Assembly: GCA_018340805.1 (NCBI GenBank)
Contig: JACMZG010001908.1
Span: 33,289,403-33,353,402 of the forward strand
Origin: Microvelia longipes
Lineage: Eukaryota; Arthropoda; Insecta; Hemiptera; Veliidae
Direction of reading: 5' to 3'
Length of the DNA: 64,000 nucleotides
Positions within the stretch are counted from its first letter, which is position 1, and each line of letters starts with the position of its first letter. Below the pieces are notes generated by a model. It was not told where the DNA came from, made no database searches, and saw only the letters and a program-made list of their open reading frames with translations. Below, piece after piece: positions 12,401 through 21,039 of this stretch. Both the position numbers and the translations under genes were made by a program.

Positions 12401-14940
12401 TAGTAGTAATAAATGTGTTATTGTTTTACACAAGTAGTATTTATCTTAGATTGATACGTAAAATTCACATTACATGTCTGCCAACATGCTCCAAAAATAC
12501 GTCTTTATATTGTCGAAGAATTCTTTTTATACTTTATATATTTAAGAAGGAATTATTTTTATTAGTGCCGAAAGTAAGAAAATTTTTCTGCGTGACTCCT
12601 TATTAGTGTGGTTGTTGGTTCTTATAAGTACGTGCGTAAGTAGTTATTATAGTATGACACACGGTTAAATCAGTTGACAGCGTGGGAAAATAGTGTTGAG
12701 AACCCATGATTTGGCCTGATATAAATTGTGGGCGCGGTTTAACATCCAGGACTACCTCATTGGCTCCCTCGCATTATTATCCATGCTATCAACTGATTTT
12801 AACCGTGTGTCATACTATAGATACTATAAATATTTTCAAAATGAGGGATATTGACAGTTGTTATGAGGAAAATACCTACATTAATAATGCGGGCCGAAAA
12901 CACCTCAAAGTATATGATACCGGCGAAATTTACTTTACTTTACGAAACTTACTTTAATTGCTACTATACCTTCAACATAAATTATAACTATGATAAGAAA
13001 AACTAAGTATTTATTAGAATAAAGTTATACTTCAACTCTTACTTTACTAAAACTTAATTGATGTTAGTTATTTTGTTCGTGTTATATATATTTAAAAAGG
13101 CAATTTATAATGTAATTACTTATTGTCACTTATCTTTCTTAAATCTGAACAAGATTAGAGAAAGTGTGGTACTCAACATGCGAGTAAAACGTCTTTGGTC
13201 ATTGGCGCTTTTAGCAACAAGCTATGGATCGTTTCGTGTTACAAATCCTCACTCTAATAGCAAAGTTATTGTTAATTTTTTTTACACGAAAATCTTTGTT
13301 GAACTGTATTTTTGGCAACTTTATTGCTCGCGATTATTTGAAAATGTTGGACTTACTTATTTCCTAAATAAAGTAGAAGTTGATTAGGTTCAGTGGTACT
13401 AGGTATGTATATTCGATATCCATGAGCTCCAACAGCTGAACATATGCAGCTACCAAGTTCGTTCAATACGTGCCAGACGCTTGGACGTTCTTGCAGTGAC
13501 TGTGTCAGCTCTATCAACATTTGACGTTTATCCGCATGAACGCAGAACTGAACAAAAAGAAAACGATAGAGAATAATAAATAATAAAGCACAATAAAAGA
13601 ATAAGTAGTACTAAAAATATTTTAGGGTTATAAAAATTAAATGTTGCTAACCAGCAGCCAGGAGGAAATCATCTCCTCTCGACAGCTTCGGAGTTTTTTC
13701 TACATGCATGAATACGTTTTTGCTCCAGATGGTGGATTTACATGGTATTGTTATACGGAGACAGGGTTCTTTAAAGTGAAGTAGTATTTTCAAAAATAAT
13801 CCCCTTCCCTCACTGTTCTCTCTCTTACAATAACCTTATTTCATTGCAAAAATTCTATTTGTTAAAATCCTATAAATTAATGTTAATTGGTCAGTAAAAC
13901 ATAAGAATTTTAGCTAAATGATCATTTTAATGTTATTCAGAGCTTAAAAAGTAAACTCTTGTACTGAACTCAATTGGATTATTTTTCGATTTATTTACAA
14001 TATTTTAAAAAACATATACAAGTCATTCGATACAAATTAAACTAATGCTGATAATGAGATACAACTTAGCATACTTATTGTTATTATCCATGCCTTTACA
14101 AGGGTGCAGTCAAAAATCGATCACATCATTTTTCTACGTTTTATGAATTTTTGAAATTGTTGCGTAGTCATTATTTTTGTGGAGTCATTTGAAATTAGTT
14201 AACGTCATGAAAACTTATTTTCCGTATAGCACAACTAGATCTAAAGATTGATTTTTGTACCAAGATTCAACTTTCAAGCTGAATTATAACATACAGTCAA
14301 CAACAACACATACTCATTTATACAGACAGACAACATTGTGAAAACTACTCAGGAGGTCTAAAATCCCTTCAAACCGATAATCTCGATTTTGGAAATTTGG
14401 AAACACAAAACTTTTTCTGTATACCTTCAGTGTAAATGGGAAAAAGTAAAATTGGAGGAAATGGAAAAATAATACAAATTAAATGGTTTTAAATAAATCG
14501 TATTGACATAAAAATGTCCAATTTATTATAATGCAACTGCATAATATCTTGTTATAACGCAAATCATTTTGTTTGTATAGCATAAGATACAAAATATGTT
14601 TTAAGGATTTTTTACTTTAAGCTAAAGTAGCAAAAGCTATGTCGGGTTTTTCTCTAAAGGCTGCTTTAAATGATAGTAAAATAAAATTTAAAAGCTGCCT
14701 TAAAATTTTTATCTATATGCTTTAATGGAGCAATAATTTTTTCTTCTTCTATGCATTTAATAGTTGTAGTAAAAATTGATCGAAAAGAGTTACGTTTAAC
14801 TATGAAGCCATTAACAAGTAAAGTTAAAAAATATTTTTATAACTTAAACACACACGCACATAAATATAAATAATTATATATATATATATTATATATATAT
14901 TATATATATATATATTATATATATATAATATATATATGTA

Positions 14941-14971
<31 letters not shown>

Positions 14972-16933
14972 ATTTCAATTTTGAGAAGTCGGAAATATTG
15001 GAGATAATGTTTTCTAGATTTTGTTGGGCTAGGGAGAGAGAAGTTAATGTTATTTTTTACTAATTCTAGGGCTGCCATCATGAATTTTTTTATTTTTTGA
15101 AGAGTTGGCTTGATTTTTACTTTTCCTCATTTATTCTTTGGAATATGGGAAAATATTGTGTTAGTACTGAAATTCCGAAACTGTGATTTCACATGATTAC
15201 TTGTTTTAGATGTTTTTAGACCATTTGAGTAGTTTTCACTGTTGTCGGTTGGTACGTGTGCGAGTCTGTGTGTGACTGTTATCATCCTAGCTCCTGATGA
15301 ATTTATACTAAAGAGTTGAAACTTAAGGACGAAAATCTATCTTTATGTTAAAAATCTAAATATTTTTATGAAGAAGAAGAAAGAATGAAAGAAATTATTT
15401 ATTTGTAAATCCCATAAATAATATGGAACATATGTTTACAAAAATAAATGTACACCGTAGCGCATCATTGGCCAACCAGGGGGGAGAAGACATTTTTTTA
15501 AATATATTTTTTATGACCTCATTAATCCACATAACGACTCAGAAAATATTTCGAATATCATAAAACGCGGACACATATTATGTTTTGATAATTTTGAAAT
15601 GTACTATACATAAAATACAAACAGATGTGACGAGTTTCATCTCATTAGTATTCGTTACGTATAAAATTGTAAGTGACTTGTATACAATTGTATACGACAA
15701 GCTTACAATTATATACGACTTGTATTTAATTGTATACGACAAGCATACAATTATATACTCCTTGCATTTAATTGTATATATGACAAGCATACACTTATAT
15801 ACTACTTGTATTTAATTGTATACCCCTAGTATAGAATTGTATACGACTTGTATTTAATTGTATACGACAAGCATACAATTGCATTACAAACATCTACAAC
15901 CTGTCGGTGCAAGACTTGGGTTCAAAACAAATTTGAATGGATTGAACAAATATTTGCAGCGATTTCTGTCGCTATTAGTTGACGAAGAAAGACAATTTAA
16001 GTTTACATATTGCGCGAACTCGATCTCAGGCTATTTTTTAGTAGCTTTTACTCGAATATGGTAACTACCTTTGGTATTTATGAAAAGTTTAAATAGAGCA
16101 GACCGTATGTTAAGAGACTCTAAATATTACGGTCCCATCTAATTTCACTTTTCAATGCTACAAAAAGTAGTAACGATATTACCATACTTAAGTATTAGTA
16201 ACAAAATAATAATGGTAAATTTAAACTAATATGAGTCGTTACATATACAATTGTAAATGAAGTTGTATACTACAACTTCGGGTTAGTAGCTTGATTGTTA
16301 GCATTAAGATATTTATAAGTCTTTGAAAGCTAATTATGTATATTTATAGGAAGTTAATTTATTTAAATTTTTATTTAGATAAAAAAAGTACGTTCTAGTG
16401 AAATTCACGCATCAAAGAAATCAATACTGTTTGATATAAACCACACTGTTTGTAAAATCATATATTTGGCTTTACAAATAATCACTGAAATGTTTGAAGT
16501 TTAGATAATTTATATCATTTTGGTCTTTCAACTACAAATAGCTTTTTGGTTTACTGTCTTAATAGACGATTGAATAATGTTATCAAGACCTGAACATAAA
16601 TTTACCTGCGAGATCTAAATAAATCCGTTTTTTCATCGTATTTTTTATTTATTTTTAAATTTATCCAATATCTCTTTACTTTAACTATTTTTATTCGGTT
16701 TATAAAGCAAAAATAAGCTAATAAGATTCCGCACATAGAAGGAGGAGGTGTTTGTCTCTCTTGAAAGGTAGGGACTTGATTAAGAACATGATTGTAATAA
16801 AGGAAGCATTTTTTGGAAACCTTCTACCTATAAAGAGTCTATAAGATGACCCCATCTTAATCGCCTATTAACCTTTGTTTAGCATTTACCAGTTATTATT
16901 CTGTTATTAGCATGCAGTGAATTCATACATTTA

Positions 16934-17002
<69 letters not shown>

Positions 17003-17091
17003 AAAGTAAAATAATGTTTACTTAATACCTCATATCCATACTGAAGTTTAGGGAATATCGACTTGACCAGAACGCTCGGTGACATTATTAG

Positions 17092-17143
<52 letters not shown>

Positions 17144-20100
17144 ATATATATATAAACCTACCTTCCCCTATCATAAATCCCTATAAGCGGCCAATCAGTT
17201 ATATCACTACTAAACTTTTCCATTTATAAAGGTGGTAGATTAAAAATAAGCGTTTGAGGATTGGATCCGAATAAATTGACTTTAGGTTTTGGAGATTTAT
17301 CTTTCATGGTAGATGCCAATATTTTATCGGCATCTGCCATTACATGATGATACATTATTAGATTGGAGGTTAAAGCATAAGCTCATTAAAGAAAATAAGC
17401 TTATAAGGTTGGGGTAATTCCCAACCTGAATAAGCTATTTTCCTAATAAGCTATAAGCTGATTTTCGTGTTAAAATTCGCTAAAAATGAACACAAAAAAA
17501 ATAAATATCTTTTTAATTTTGATTGGTGTCGGCAATGTCATTTTGTTTTATTATATTTTATTTAATAAGATAATAAGGTTAAGTTAAAGTCTAATTTGTG
17601 TTGACTGTTATAGAATCCTTTGCCAGAAATCCCTCCAAGATCGATTAAGTAGGTTGAAAATGCTTTAAGCGCGTTAAGTCCAAAGCAACAGATTGGTTAT
17701 TGGTTTCTATTTGCTTTAGATATTGGGTATTAGAAGGGTTTACACGCTCAAACCGTGAAATTGATTGCTTGTATTATTAGTACACACAGTTCGAAATTAT
17801 ATTTACACTTCTAAAATAAATTATCCGAAAATCTAAATTAACATTTTTCAATAGCAAAAAATTTCCAATAAGTAAAAATCAAAAGTGACCGCAAGCATGC
17901 TGGTCACGTTATTATTAAATGTAATAACGTAAAAACCCCCTTAAACATTTATATTTTTGTTAACAAAAATACGAAATGCCTTTTTACTTTCTCTCATTTA
18001 TACCGTAGGTATATAGGAAAAGTATTGTGTTTGCAAAAAATCCGAAACAACGATGATACCGACATTATCCGTTTCAGGCGTTTTTAAGTCCTTCTGAGTG
18101 GTTTCTGCAAAGTTGTTTGTCTGTATGTTTGTGTGTTTCTGTTAGCGCCTAGTGTATTTATGCTAGATATTTGGAATTTTGTACAAAAATCAGTCTTCCC
18201 CTGTAGTTGTGCTATTCGGAAAATATTTTTTTAATGACATCATTAACCCACAATAATGACTCAGCGAAAATTTAGAAAAAAAAAACATAAAACGGGGAGA
18301 TATGATGCGATCGGATTGAAATTTGGCTTGCATGTAGACATGTATAAGACTAACATATGTGCAAAGTTAACCGGAAAATTGTACATTGTTAGGGTGGCAG
18401 CATTACTTAGGTGCACCAGTGAACCGCCTTTCGTGTTATCAGTAGTGCTCCTTCTATATATAGTATTATTCTAAGACTAGACCTAAGGATTGGTTTTTGC
18501 ACCGAGATCCAGATCTCTAGCATAAACACACTTGTAGCTACGATAATAACACACACATACACACTCACACATAGAGACAGAGAACTTGGTAATAACAACT
18601 CTGGTAGCCTTAAAACTATACTTTTTCTTTAAGCTATACGATATAATTATGGAAAAGTAAAGATTTAAAAATAAATAAATAAAAGATAAAAATTTGTTTA
18701 ATTAATAAAAATAATCAGATTGCTGTGTTATTAATCATAACATCAGTAAAGAGACTATTTTATTTTACTAATATTTTGACTATGCACAGTTCTACTTTTC
18801 ACTAAAATGAATTTAAAATAGTTATAAGAATAACAAACCTTCCATCGAGACAAGCTGGTCTTCCTTCCAGGAGTACCTGCAATTCAAACACAATCATTAT
18901 CAGGTACGTCAAATAATAGTGTTTACCTACGGCTTAAGTTGTAAATCAGGTTTTCATAAGTAGCGACGTAGCCCTGTAAACGTGTTTTACAGGGCGTAAA
19001 ATACGTATTTACGTCCCTAGGGACGTAAATAAAGTGCAGTGGCTATATGCCGACGAAATATATTCGGCAAGAGTCATCTATGCCTAATAAAATCAAAGTC
19101 ACAGTCAATCTAAATAATGTAAGGAATGAAAAAGAGAATGTGTACAGAAAAATGAAAACATCCTACCTACAATTGTTATCAACATCCTTTCAAATTGTAA
19201 CTTATCTTCTCATTATCATCAACAAATTTTTAAAAATTAATAGAAATATATTTCACTTATTATCTAAGTCATAGGTAAAATTTAATACACGAAGAGATCG
19301 AAAAATTTCAGCTCTCGTATTATTTCACTCGGCTAGGCCTCGGGGGTCACTTTTAGTTAGCTCCCGAGGCTTTGCCGAGGTATGTAGTTATCAACCTCGG
19401 CGAAGCCTCGGGAGCTAACTTGTTTACAAAATCGTGTCATAGTGGACTAGGCTTAACGCTCTGAATAAATCTTTAAAAGAAATATCGAAATAAATGTTTG
19501 AATAAAAATTCTAAAAACTAGTAGTATAAAATTGTTTTTAAAGTATGGTGGATTAAATTTACCAAGTCAAACTTTTCAATTATATAACTTTGGGCGCATT
19601 AAATTTCGTATTAAAAACTCATTACTGTCATGAAATGTCATGACAGTTTATGTAAAAAGTCATGCTTATTATTTTATTGTCATATTATCATGAATATAGT
19701 TTCTTTATAGTTTCAATTAAAATCATTAATTAAGTGAATACAATTATCTTACAATTACTTTTTATTAAATACTTAGTAAAAAAAATTAAAAAAGTAAAAT
19801 GTCTTACAATCATGCTCAGATAAGGATGTTCCTAAAAGTATGTCATCATAGTATAAGTGTGTACTATGACATCATAGTATATGTCTTTATTTTTTAAATT
19901 TTTATTGCCATAGCTCATAAATGGTGGGACACTTAAAGTGAATCAAACCACTAAAATAAAGGTCTCTCCACACAAGAGAATACCCCATGTTTTATTACTT
20001 TAGCTTAAGAAGTTCAAAATTATCGTGTTACTATAGTCATGAAGTAGATATTGGTAGAGATGTATTAAGTAATAAATAAAAGTAAAAACTAATACCAGAA

Positions 20101-20869
20101 CATACTTTGAGACCTGTTTTTATCCCGCTGAGTGCGTCTTATGATCCATCGCTCCAGCTGCTCTAACTCTACATTTTCCATCACAAATTTTTCTAATAAG
20201 TCACCTCTGGTTTTTAAAACTTCCATAACTAATTCTTCAGTCAATTCTGAAAGAAAACACAAACTTTTAAATCTTAAAAAGTCTCCTAAAGTAGTGGAAC
20301 TTAAAAAATAGATCCTAGGTTTAAATAATAACTTGGAGTGAGTTATTTAATTAAAAAAGAATTTAATTGTGCGATAGACTCGTAGGAAAGTAAAATACAA
20401 AATGATGAGTGAAATCTAAGAGCTCAACTAGTCTCTGATGAATAATTCACCTCATATTTATGAAATTTTAAGGCCAGAGTAAGTTAAAGCTGTCAGCGCT
20501 CTTATGATGTTATATAGACAGAGCGGGAAATATCCTTATGTTGAGCCATCAATAATAAAGAAATGATAGAACAATACCCAGATGTAGAATTGCACTTTCA
20601 TTGTTACATTCCAAGTTGTCCCTTAGACAATTATTAACCATTAATATTTTTACTGTATCAACTATTAGTATTTTACAAAACATGGTAGTATCAAATGATA
20701 TATTTATTCATAATTTGTTTCTACAAAAATGGAATAAGTAATATCGAGAGTAGAAACCTTATAACCTTACATATTAATCTTTAGTTAGTATGTAAAAATT
20801 CCTACATACCGTCCTGTTTGAGTTTTCCATTTGGCAAAGAAGTAGGACCAACCCTTCCATCATCCTCAT
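206..20869 (-). CDS. PDE10A-like: PDE10-type cAMP/cGMP phosphodiesterase gene, ten internal exons, both ends missing
   Basis: Hydrolyses cAMP and cGMP to 5'-monophosphates. This follows from family knowledge of PDE10; the gene is absent from the usual Drosophila PDE set. Ten minus-strand exons join with consistent phases and GT-AG borders into about 541 residues. Order: helical N-terminal segment (about 20-80), GAF-A (about 85-250), GAF-B (about 258-425), then the start of the HD-type catalytic domain (from about 462). The best family markers are [14 protein letters not shown] and NILCMP-like SILCMPIF in GAF-B, and [15 protein letters not shown] in the catalytic domain. The general-acid His and the first metal-ligand His of YHNWxH fall at about 514 and 518, close to their place in vertebrate PDE10A, so few N-terminal residues should be missing. 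The remaining metal ligands lie off the left edge. The start codon exon was not found. PDE2, PDE5 and PDE11 also have tandem GAF domains but match less well. Confidence 0.92.
444..1411 (-). other. PDE10 intron, no recognised feature
   Basis: Roughly 970 bp, AT-rich, with simple A- and T-runs and a short CAAT-rich stretch near 870-970. I see no element with ends and no second reading frame. Confidence 0.6.
1412..1614 (-). CDS. PDE10A-like: PDE10 exon: end of GAF-B and linker to catalytic domain
   Basis: Begins in phase 0 after the acceptor TTATCTCTAG and ends with two bases before the donor GTATTT. It encodes [20 protein letters not shown], the last helix of GAF-B, followed by the linker helix ([20 protein letters not shown]). 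The opening residues EDE complete the GAF 'NKFDE' motif begun in the previous exon. The junction to the next exon rebuilds an Arg codon (AG + G). Confidence 0.93.
1615..2151 (-). other. PDE10 intron, no recognised feature
   Basis: AT-rich intron between the two GAF-B exons; nothing recognisable. Confidence 0.6.
2152..2365 (-). CDS. PDE10A-like: PDE10 exon: core of GAF-B
   Basis: One shared base plus 71 codons; the acceptor is TTTTCTATTAG and the donor GTATGT. It encodes [19 protein letters not shown], then [18 protein letters not shown] and [20 protein letters not shown]. This is the nucleotide-binding core of GAF-B, which binds cAMP in vertebrate PDE10A. It ends at NKHSGLFSK, the first half of the NKFDE motif. 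It is the most diagnostic exon for the PDE10 assignment. Confidence 0.95.
2668..2871 (-). CDS. PDE10A-like: PDE10 exon: first part of GAF-B
   Basis: Begins with one base completing a Lys codon (AA + A), then [20 protein letters not shown] and [20 protein letters not shown], followed by an acidic, Ser/Gln-rich loop ([16 protein letters not shown]). The acceptor is TTTCATGTTACAG and the donor GTGAAT. The loop occupies the position of the charged linker between the early GAF-B strands in vertebrate PDE10A. Confidence 0.93.
2872..4049 (-). other. PDE10 intron, left part
   Basis: AT-rich. The stretch 3060-3260 is less AT-rich and has several imperfect 'cagggtt' words, but no clear repeat unit or ends. 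Confidence 0.5.
4050..4220 (-). repeat. Degenerate tRNA-derived SINE
   Basis: Aligns by eye, with many changes, to the better SINE at 61300-61556: shared 'cctcaggtggtt', 'gcataacctgggctgcgaa' (B-box complement) and 'cacctctggta'. The A-box end is badly decayed. It sits in a PDE10 intron. Confidence 0.55.
4336..4568 (-). CDS. PDE10A-like: PDE10 exon: second half of GAF-A
   Basis: Begins in phase 0 with [20 protein letters not shown], continues [20 protein letters not shown] and ends near [14 protein letters not shown]. The acceptor is ATGTATACTACAG and the donor [15 protein letters not shown] is the conserved strand of GAF-A and [20 protein letters not shown] the closing helix. Confidence 0.92.
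4711..5910. mobile_element. Foldback-type element with long inverted arms in a PDE10 intron
   Basis: The arm 4711-4966 is the reverse complement, at roughly 75-80% by eye, of 5727-5910. Shared words include 'ggagagatatcctttaata', 'tcttggtagaggt', 'ggtctatctactt' and 'ttttcacctgattg'. The left arm is longer because it carries extra copies of 'gcagaggtcaacgcc'. A spacer of about 760 bp separates the arms. No reading frame is seen; no target duplication was identified. Confidence 0.65.
6280..6379 (-). CDS. PDE10A-like: PDE10 exon: middle of GAF-A
   Basis: 100 bp. One base completes an Asn codon, then [20 protein letters not shown] and [13 protein letters not shown]. The acceptor is CTTTCTTTGCAG and the donor GTAAGT, ending in phase 0. 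The run '[11 protein letters not shown]' fits the GAF strand/loop 'VAxSRKxLLV' of PDE10. An open frame runs on into both introns but the splice sites define the exon. Confidence 0.9.
7035..7110. repeat. 14-bp palindrome followed by 'gtctatat' minisatellite
   Basis: CGAACATATGTTCG (7035-7048) is a perfect palindrome. It is followed by about three imperfect copies of a unit of about 20 bp, 'ggtctatatgtctatatgta'. Confidence 0.7.
7111..9140. other. PDE10 intron stretch, mostly unassigned
   Basis: AT-rich. A perfect TGACGTCA word lies at 8489-8496 and a tRNA B-box-like word (gggttcgaatc) near 8780, but neither is embedded in a convincing larger feature. Confidence 0.4.
9141..9461. mobile_element. 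MITE family Y, copy 1
   Basis: Starts near 'ccatataaatataaatta' and ends 'taataatctctatg'. The interior shares 'gagggggcat', 'caatacattgagaggc', 'ggctctgt...aacctc', 'tactatataagt' and 'ttttcgatgtttcaaaattt' with the two copies to the right. No coding capacity. Confidence 0.75.
9485..9794. mobile_element. MITE family Y, copy 2
   Basis: The best-preserved copy: it opens 'ccatagaaatatatacta' and closes 'ataatatctctatg', an imperfect inverted pair of about 14 bp. It lies 23 bp from copy 1 in the same orientation. Non-coding. Confidence 0.8.
9795..10322. other. PDE10 intron stretch between MITE copies
   Basis: A short GC-richer patch (about 9797-9855) with several CpG words is followed by AT-rich DNA. 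A plus-strand word pattern at about 10037-10085 resembles an exon (T-rich tract plus AG, ATG, then AGAG before GTAAGA), but I cannot link it to any gene. Confidence 0.35.
10323..10599. mobile_element. MITE family Y, copy 3
   Basis: Opens 'ccataaaggtatatacta' and closes 'attatctctatgg'. It has the same internal words as copies 1 and 2 ('gagggggcat', 'ggctctgtgtaacc', 'aatttaacctatagggc') with an internal deletion, including the 'tactatataagt' part. Confidence 0.75.
10770..10850. repeat. 27-bp GC-rich minisatellite, about 3 units
   Basis: The unit resembles 'ccttgccgcttcgtaggc' plus about 9 bp and is repeated three times with changes. It stands out by its GC content from the AT-rich intron. 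Confidence 0.7.
10860..12647. other. PDE10 intron stretch, no recognised feature
   Basis: AT-rich DNA of about 1.8 kb. I see no element ends, no tandem repeat and no coding signal. Confidence 0.5.
12648..12819. mobile_element. MITE with about 38-bp terminal inverted repeats
   Basis: Left end TATAGTATGACACACGGTTA and right end, reverse-complemented, TATAGTATGACACACGGTTA. Pairing continues (AATCAGTTGAcAGC against AATCAGTTGAtAGC) for about 38 bp with a one-base gap and few changes. The total is 172 bp with a short non-coding middle. The ends fit a TA target duplication as in Tc1/mariner-type MITEs, but the flanks do not prove it. Confidence 0.85.
12820..13356. other. PDE10 intron stretch, no recognised feature
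   Basis: AT-rich. A plus-strand open frame of 109 codons here overlaps the antisense GAF-A exon and has no recognisable domain; it is taken as chance. Confidence 0.5.
13357..13547 (-). CDS. PDE10A-like: PDE10 exon: start of GAF-A
   Basis: Starts in phase 0 with [20 protein letters not shown], continues [20 protein letters not shown] and ends LLLYLGN plus two bases. The acceptor is CTTTTTGTTCAG and the donor GTAAGT. All 63 codons are open, and the phase matches both neighbouring exons, which is why this far-off exon (7 kb from the next one) is accepted. The C-terminal border relies on the GTAAGT at 13356-13351; no other donor keeps the phase. Confidence 0.85.
14035..14460 (-). repeat. Dispersed repeat family X copy
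   Basis: Reads, on the minus strand, 'tttcccatttacactgaagg' ... 'gtttgtctgtctgt' ... 'gttgtgctatacgg' ... 'atgactacgcaac' ... 'ctaatgctgataatgaga' complement. This is the order of words shared by about fourteen copies in the window. No intact coding frame. Confidence 0.7.
14874..14972. repeat. Interrupted (TA)n microsatellite
   Basis: About 100 bp of nearly pure TA with 'TATTATA' interruptions; self-complementary. Confidence 0.95.
15108..15330 (+). repeat. Family X copy, 5' part
   Basis: Starts 'tttttacttttcctcattta', then 'ccgaaactgtgattt', 'gtgtgtgactgttatc' and 'atcctagctcctgatgaatt'. Truncated after about 220 bp. Confidence 0.7.
15655..15885. repeat. Minisatellite of about 42 bp built from inverted half-units
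   Basis: About five units alternate 'tatacgacaagcatacaatt' and 'atatacgacttgtatttaat'. The words 'gacaagc' and 'gacttgt' are partly complementary, so each unit can pair within itself. Because 42 is a multiple of three, both strands stay open and give repetitive reading frames that are not genes. Confidence 0.85.
15886..16931. other. PDE10 intron stretch, no recognised feature
   Basis: AT-rich, about 1 kb; nothing recognised. Confidence 0.5.
16932..17002. repeat. (TA)n microsatellite
   Basis: Nearly pure TA over about 70 bp with two TATTATA interruptions. Confidence 0.95.
17093..17154. repeat. (TA)n microsatellite
   Basis: A second TA tract 90 bp from the previous one; the 90-bp segment between them is ordinary sequence. 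Confidence 0.95.
17155..17974. other. PDE10 intron stretch, no recognised feature
   Basis: AT-rich. Short local repeats of 'ataagct' occur around 17380-17460; nothing else is seen. Confidence 0.45.
17975..18400 (+). repeat. Family X copy
   Basis: A long copy: 'tttttactttctctcattta', 'aatccgaaac', 'tccgtttcaggcgtttttaa', 'gtttgtctgtatgtttgtgt', 'gttgtgctattcggaaaata', 'cattaacccacaataatgac', 'gacatgtataagactaacat'. It serves as a reference for the family's word order. Confidence 0.8.
18480..18660 (-). repeat. Family X fragment, opposite orientation
   Basis: Reads in reverse the first 180 bp of the family: 'attggtttttgcaccgaga', the CA-rich stretch, and 'atggaaaagtaaag' at the end. With the plus-strand copy just to the left it makes an inverted pair. 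Confidence 0.7.
18839..18876 (-). CDS. PDE10A-like: PDE10 38-bp micro-exon
   Basis: A 38-bp exon with acceptor TTTGAATTGCAG and donor GTTTGT. It is needed to connect the N-terminal exon (ending in phase 1) to the GAF-A exon (starting in phase 0); 38 bases do exactly this. It encodes [17 protein letters not shown] is a candidate basophilic kinase site, by pattern only. The donor is weak. A cassette role is unlikely because skipping it would shift the frame. Confidence 0.8.
18971..18995. repeat. Perfect 10-bp-stem hairpin
   Basis: GCCCTGTAAA - 5-nt loop - TTTACAGGGC, in the intron between the micro-exon and the N-terminal exon. Confidence 0.9.
19006..19031. repeat. Perfect 26-bp palindrome
   Basis: Centre ACGTCCCTAGGGACGT extended by TATTT/AAATA on the two sides with no mismatch. 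It lies 10 bp from the previous hairpin. Confidence 0.95.
19355..19420. repeat. 27-bp-arm inverted repeat, GC-rich
   Basis: The arms 19355-19381 and 19394-19420 pair with a single mismatch (T against C in gctttgcc/gcttcgcc) around a 12-nt loop. The core word is CTCCCGAGGC. The arms are far richer in G+C than their surroundings, and part of the arm (ctcggctaggcctcggg) recurs at 19329-19345. Confidence 0.9.
19436..20105. other. PDE10 intron stretch, no recognised feature
   Basis: AT-rich, with local inverted words around 'tgtcatgacag' (about 19628-19645). Nothing else is seen. Confidence 0.45.
20106..20246 (-). CDS. PDE10A-like: PDE10 exon: N-terminal helical segment
   Basis: Encodes [20 protein letters not shown], then [20 protein letters not shown] and RDKNRSQ, between the acceptor TTTTCTTTCAG and the donor GTATGT. 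The pattern 'LTxExVxxxL...LxxFVxExV...xExWLxR' is the N-terminal signature of PDE10A ahead of GAF-A. Confidence 0.9.
20247..20809. other. PDE10 intron, no recognised feature
   Basis: AT-rich intron between the two most 5' exons; nothing recognised. Confidence 0.5.
20810..20869 (-). CDS. PDE10A-like: PDE10 exon: acidic N-terminal exon, most 5' exon seen
   Basis: A 60-bp exon: acceptor TTTTTTGTTCTAG, donor GTATGT. In the frame required by the next exon it reads [20 protein letters not shown]. The alternative frame beginning ATG meets a stop at once after splicing. It starts with two bases of a codon, so at least one further upstream exon exists. A 46-bp identical copy of its acceptor end lies 471 bp upstream (21321-21366). 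Confidence 0.75.
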
Positions 20870-20934
20870 CTAGAACAAAAAAATTAAAAAAAAAACTTTA
20901 CAAAAAATTCATTTTATTCTTTAAAATAAAAACA

Positions 20935-21014
20935 GGTGAAATCTCGGTTTCGAATTTTTAGTACAATCACAATACTTTTCCTTTAATCATATGGTATAAA
21001 TGAGGAAAAGTAAA
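20935..21014 (-). repeat. Family X end fragment
   Basis: Carries only the end 'ggtataaatgaggaaaagta' with 'ctcggtttcgaattttt' before it. Confidence 0.6.
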
Positions 21015-21039
21015 AATAACACCACAAACTACTGATTAA

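Noticed and set aside
12706..12957. 83-codon plus-strand frame
   Set aside because: Overlaps the right half of the MITE and AT-rich flank; no domain.
13058..13387. 109-codon plus-strand frame
   Set aside because: Antisense to the end of a PDE10 exon, hydrophobic and low complexity; chance.
15578..15815. Two overlapping frames on opposite strands
   Set aside because: Produced by the minisatellite whose period is a multiple of three.
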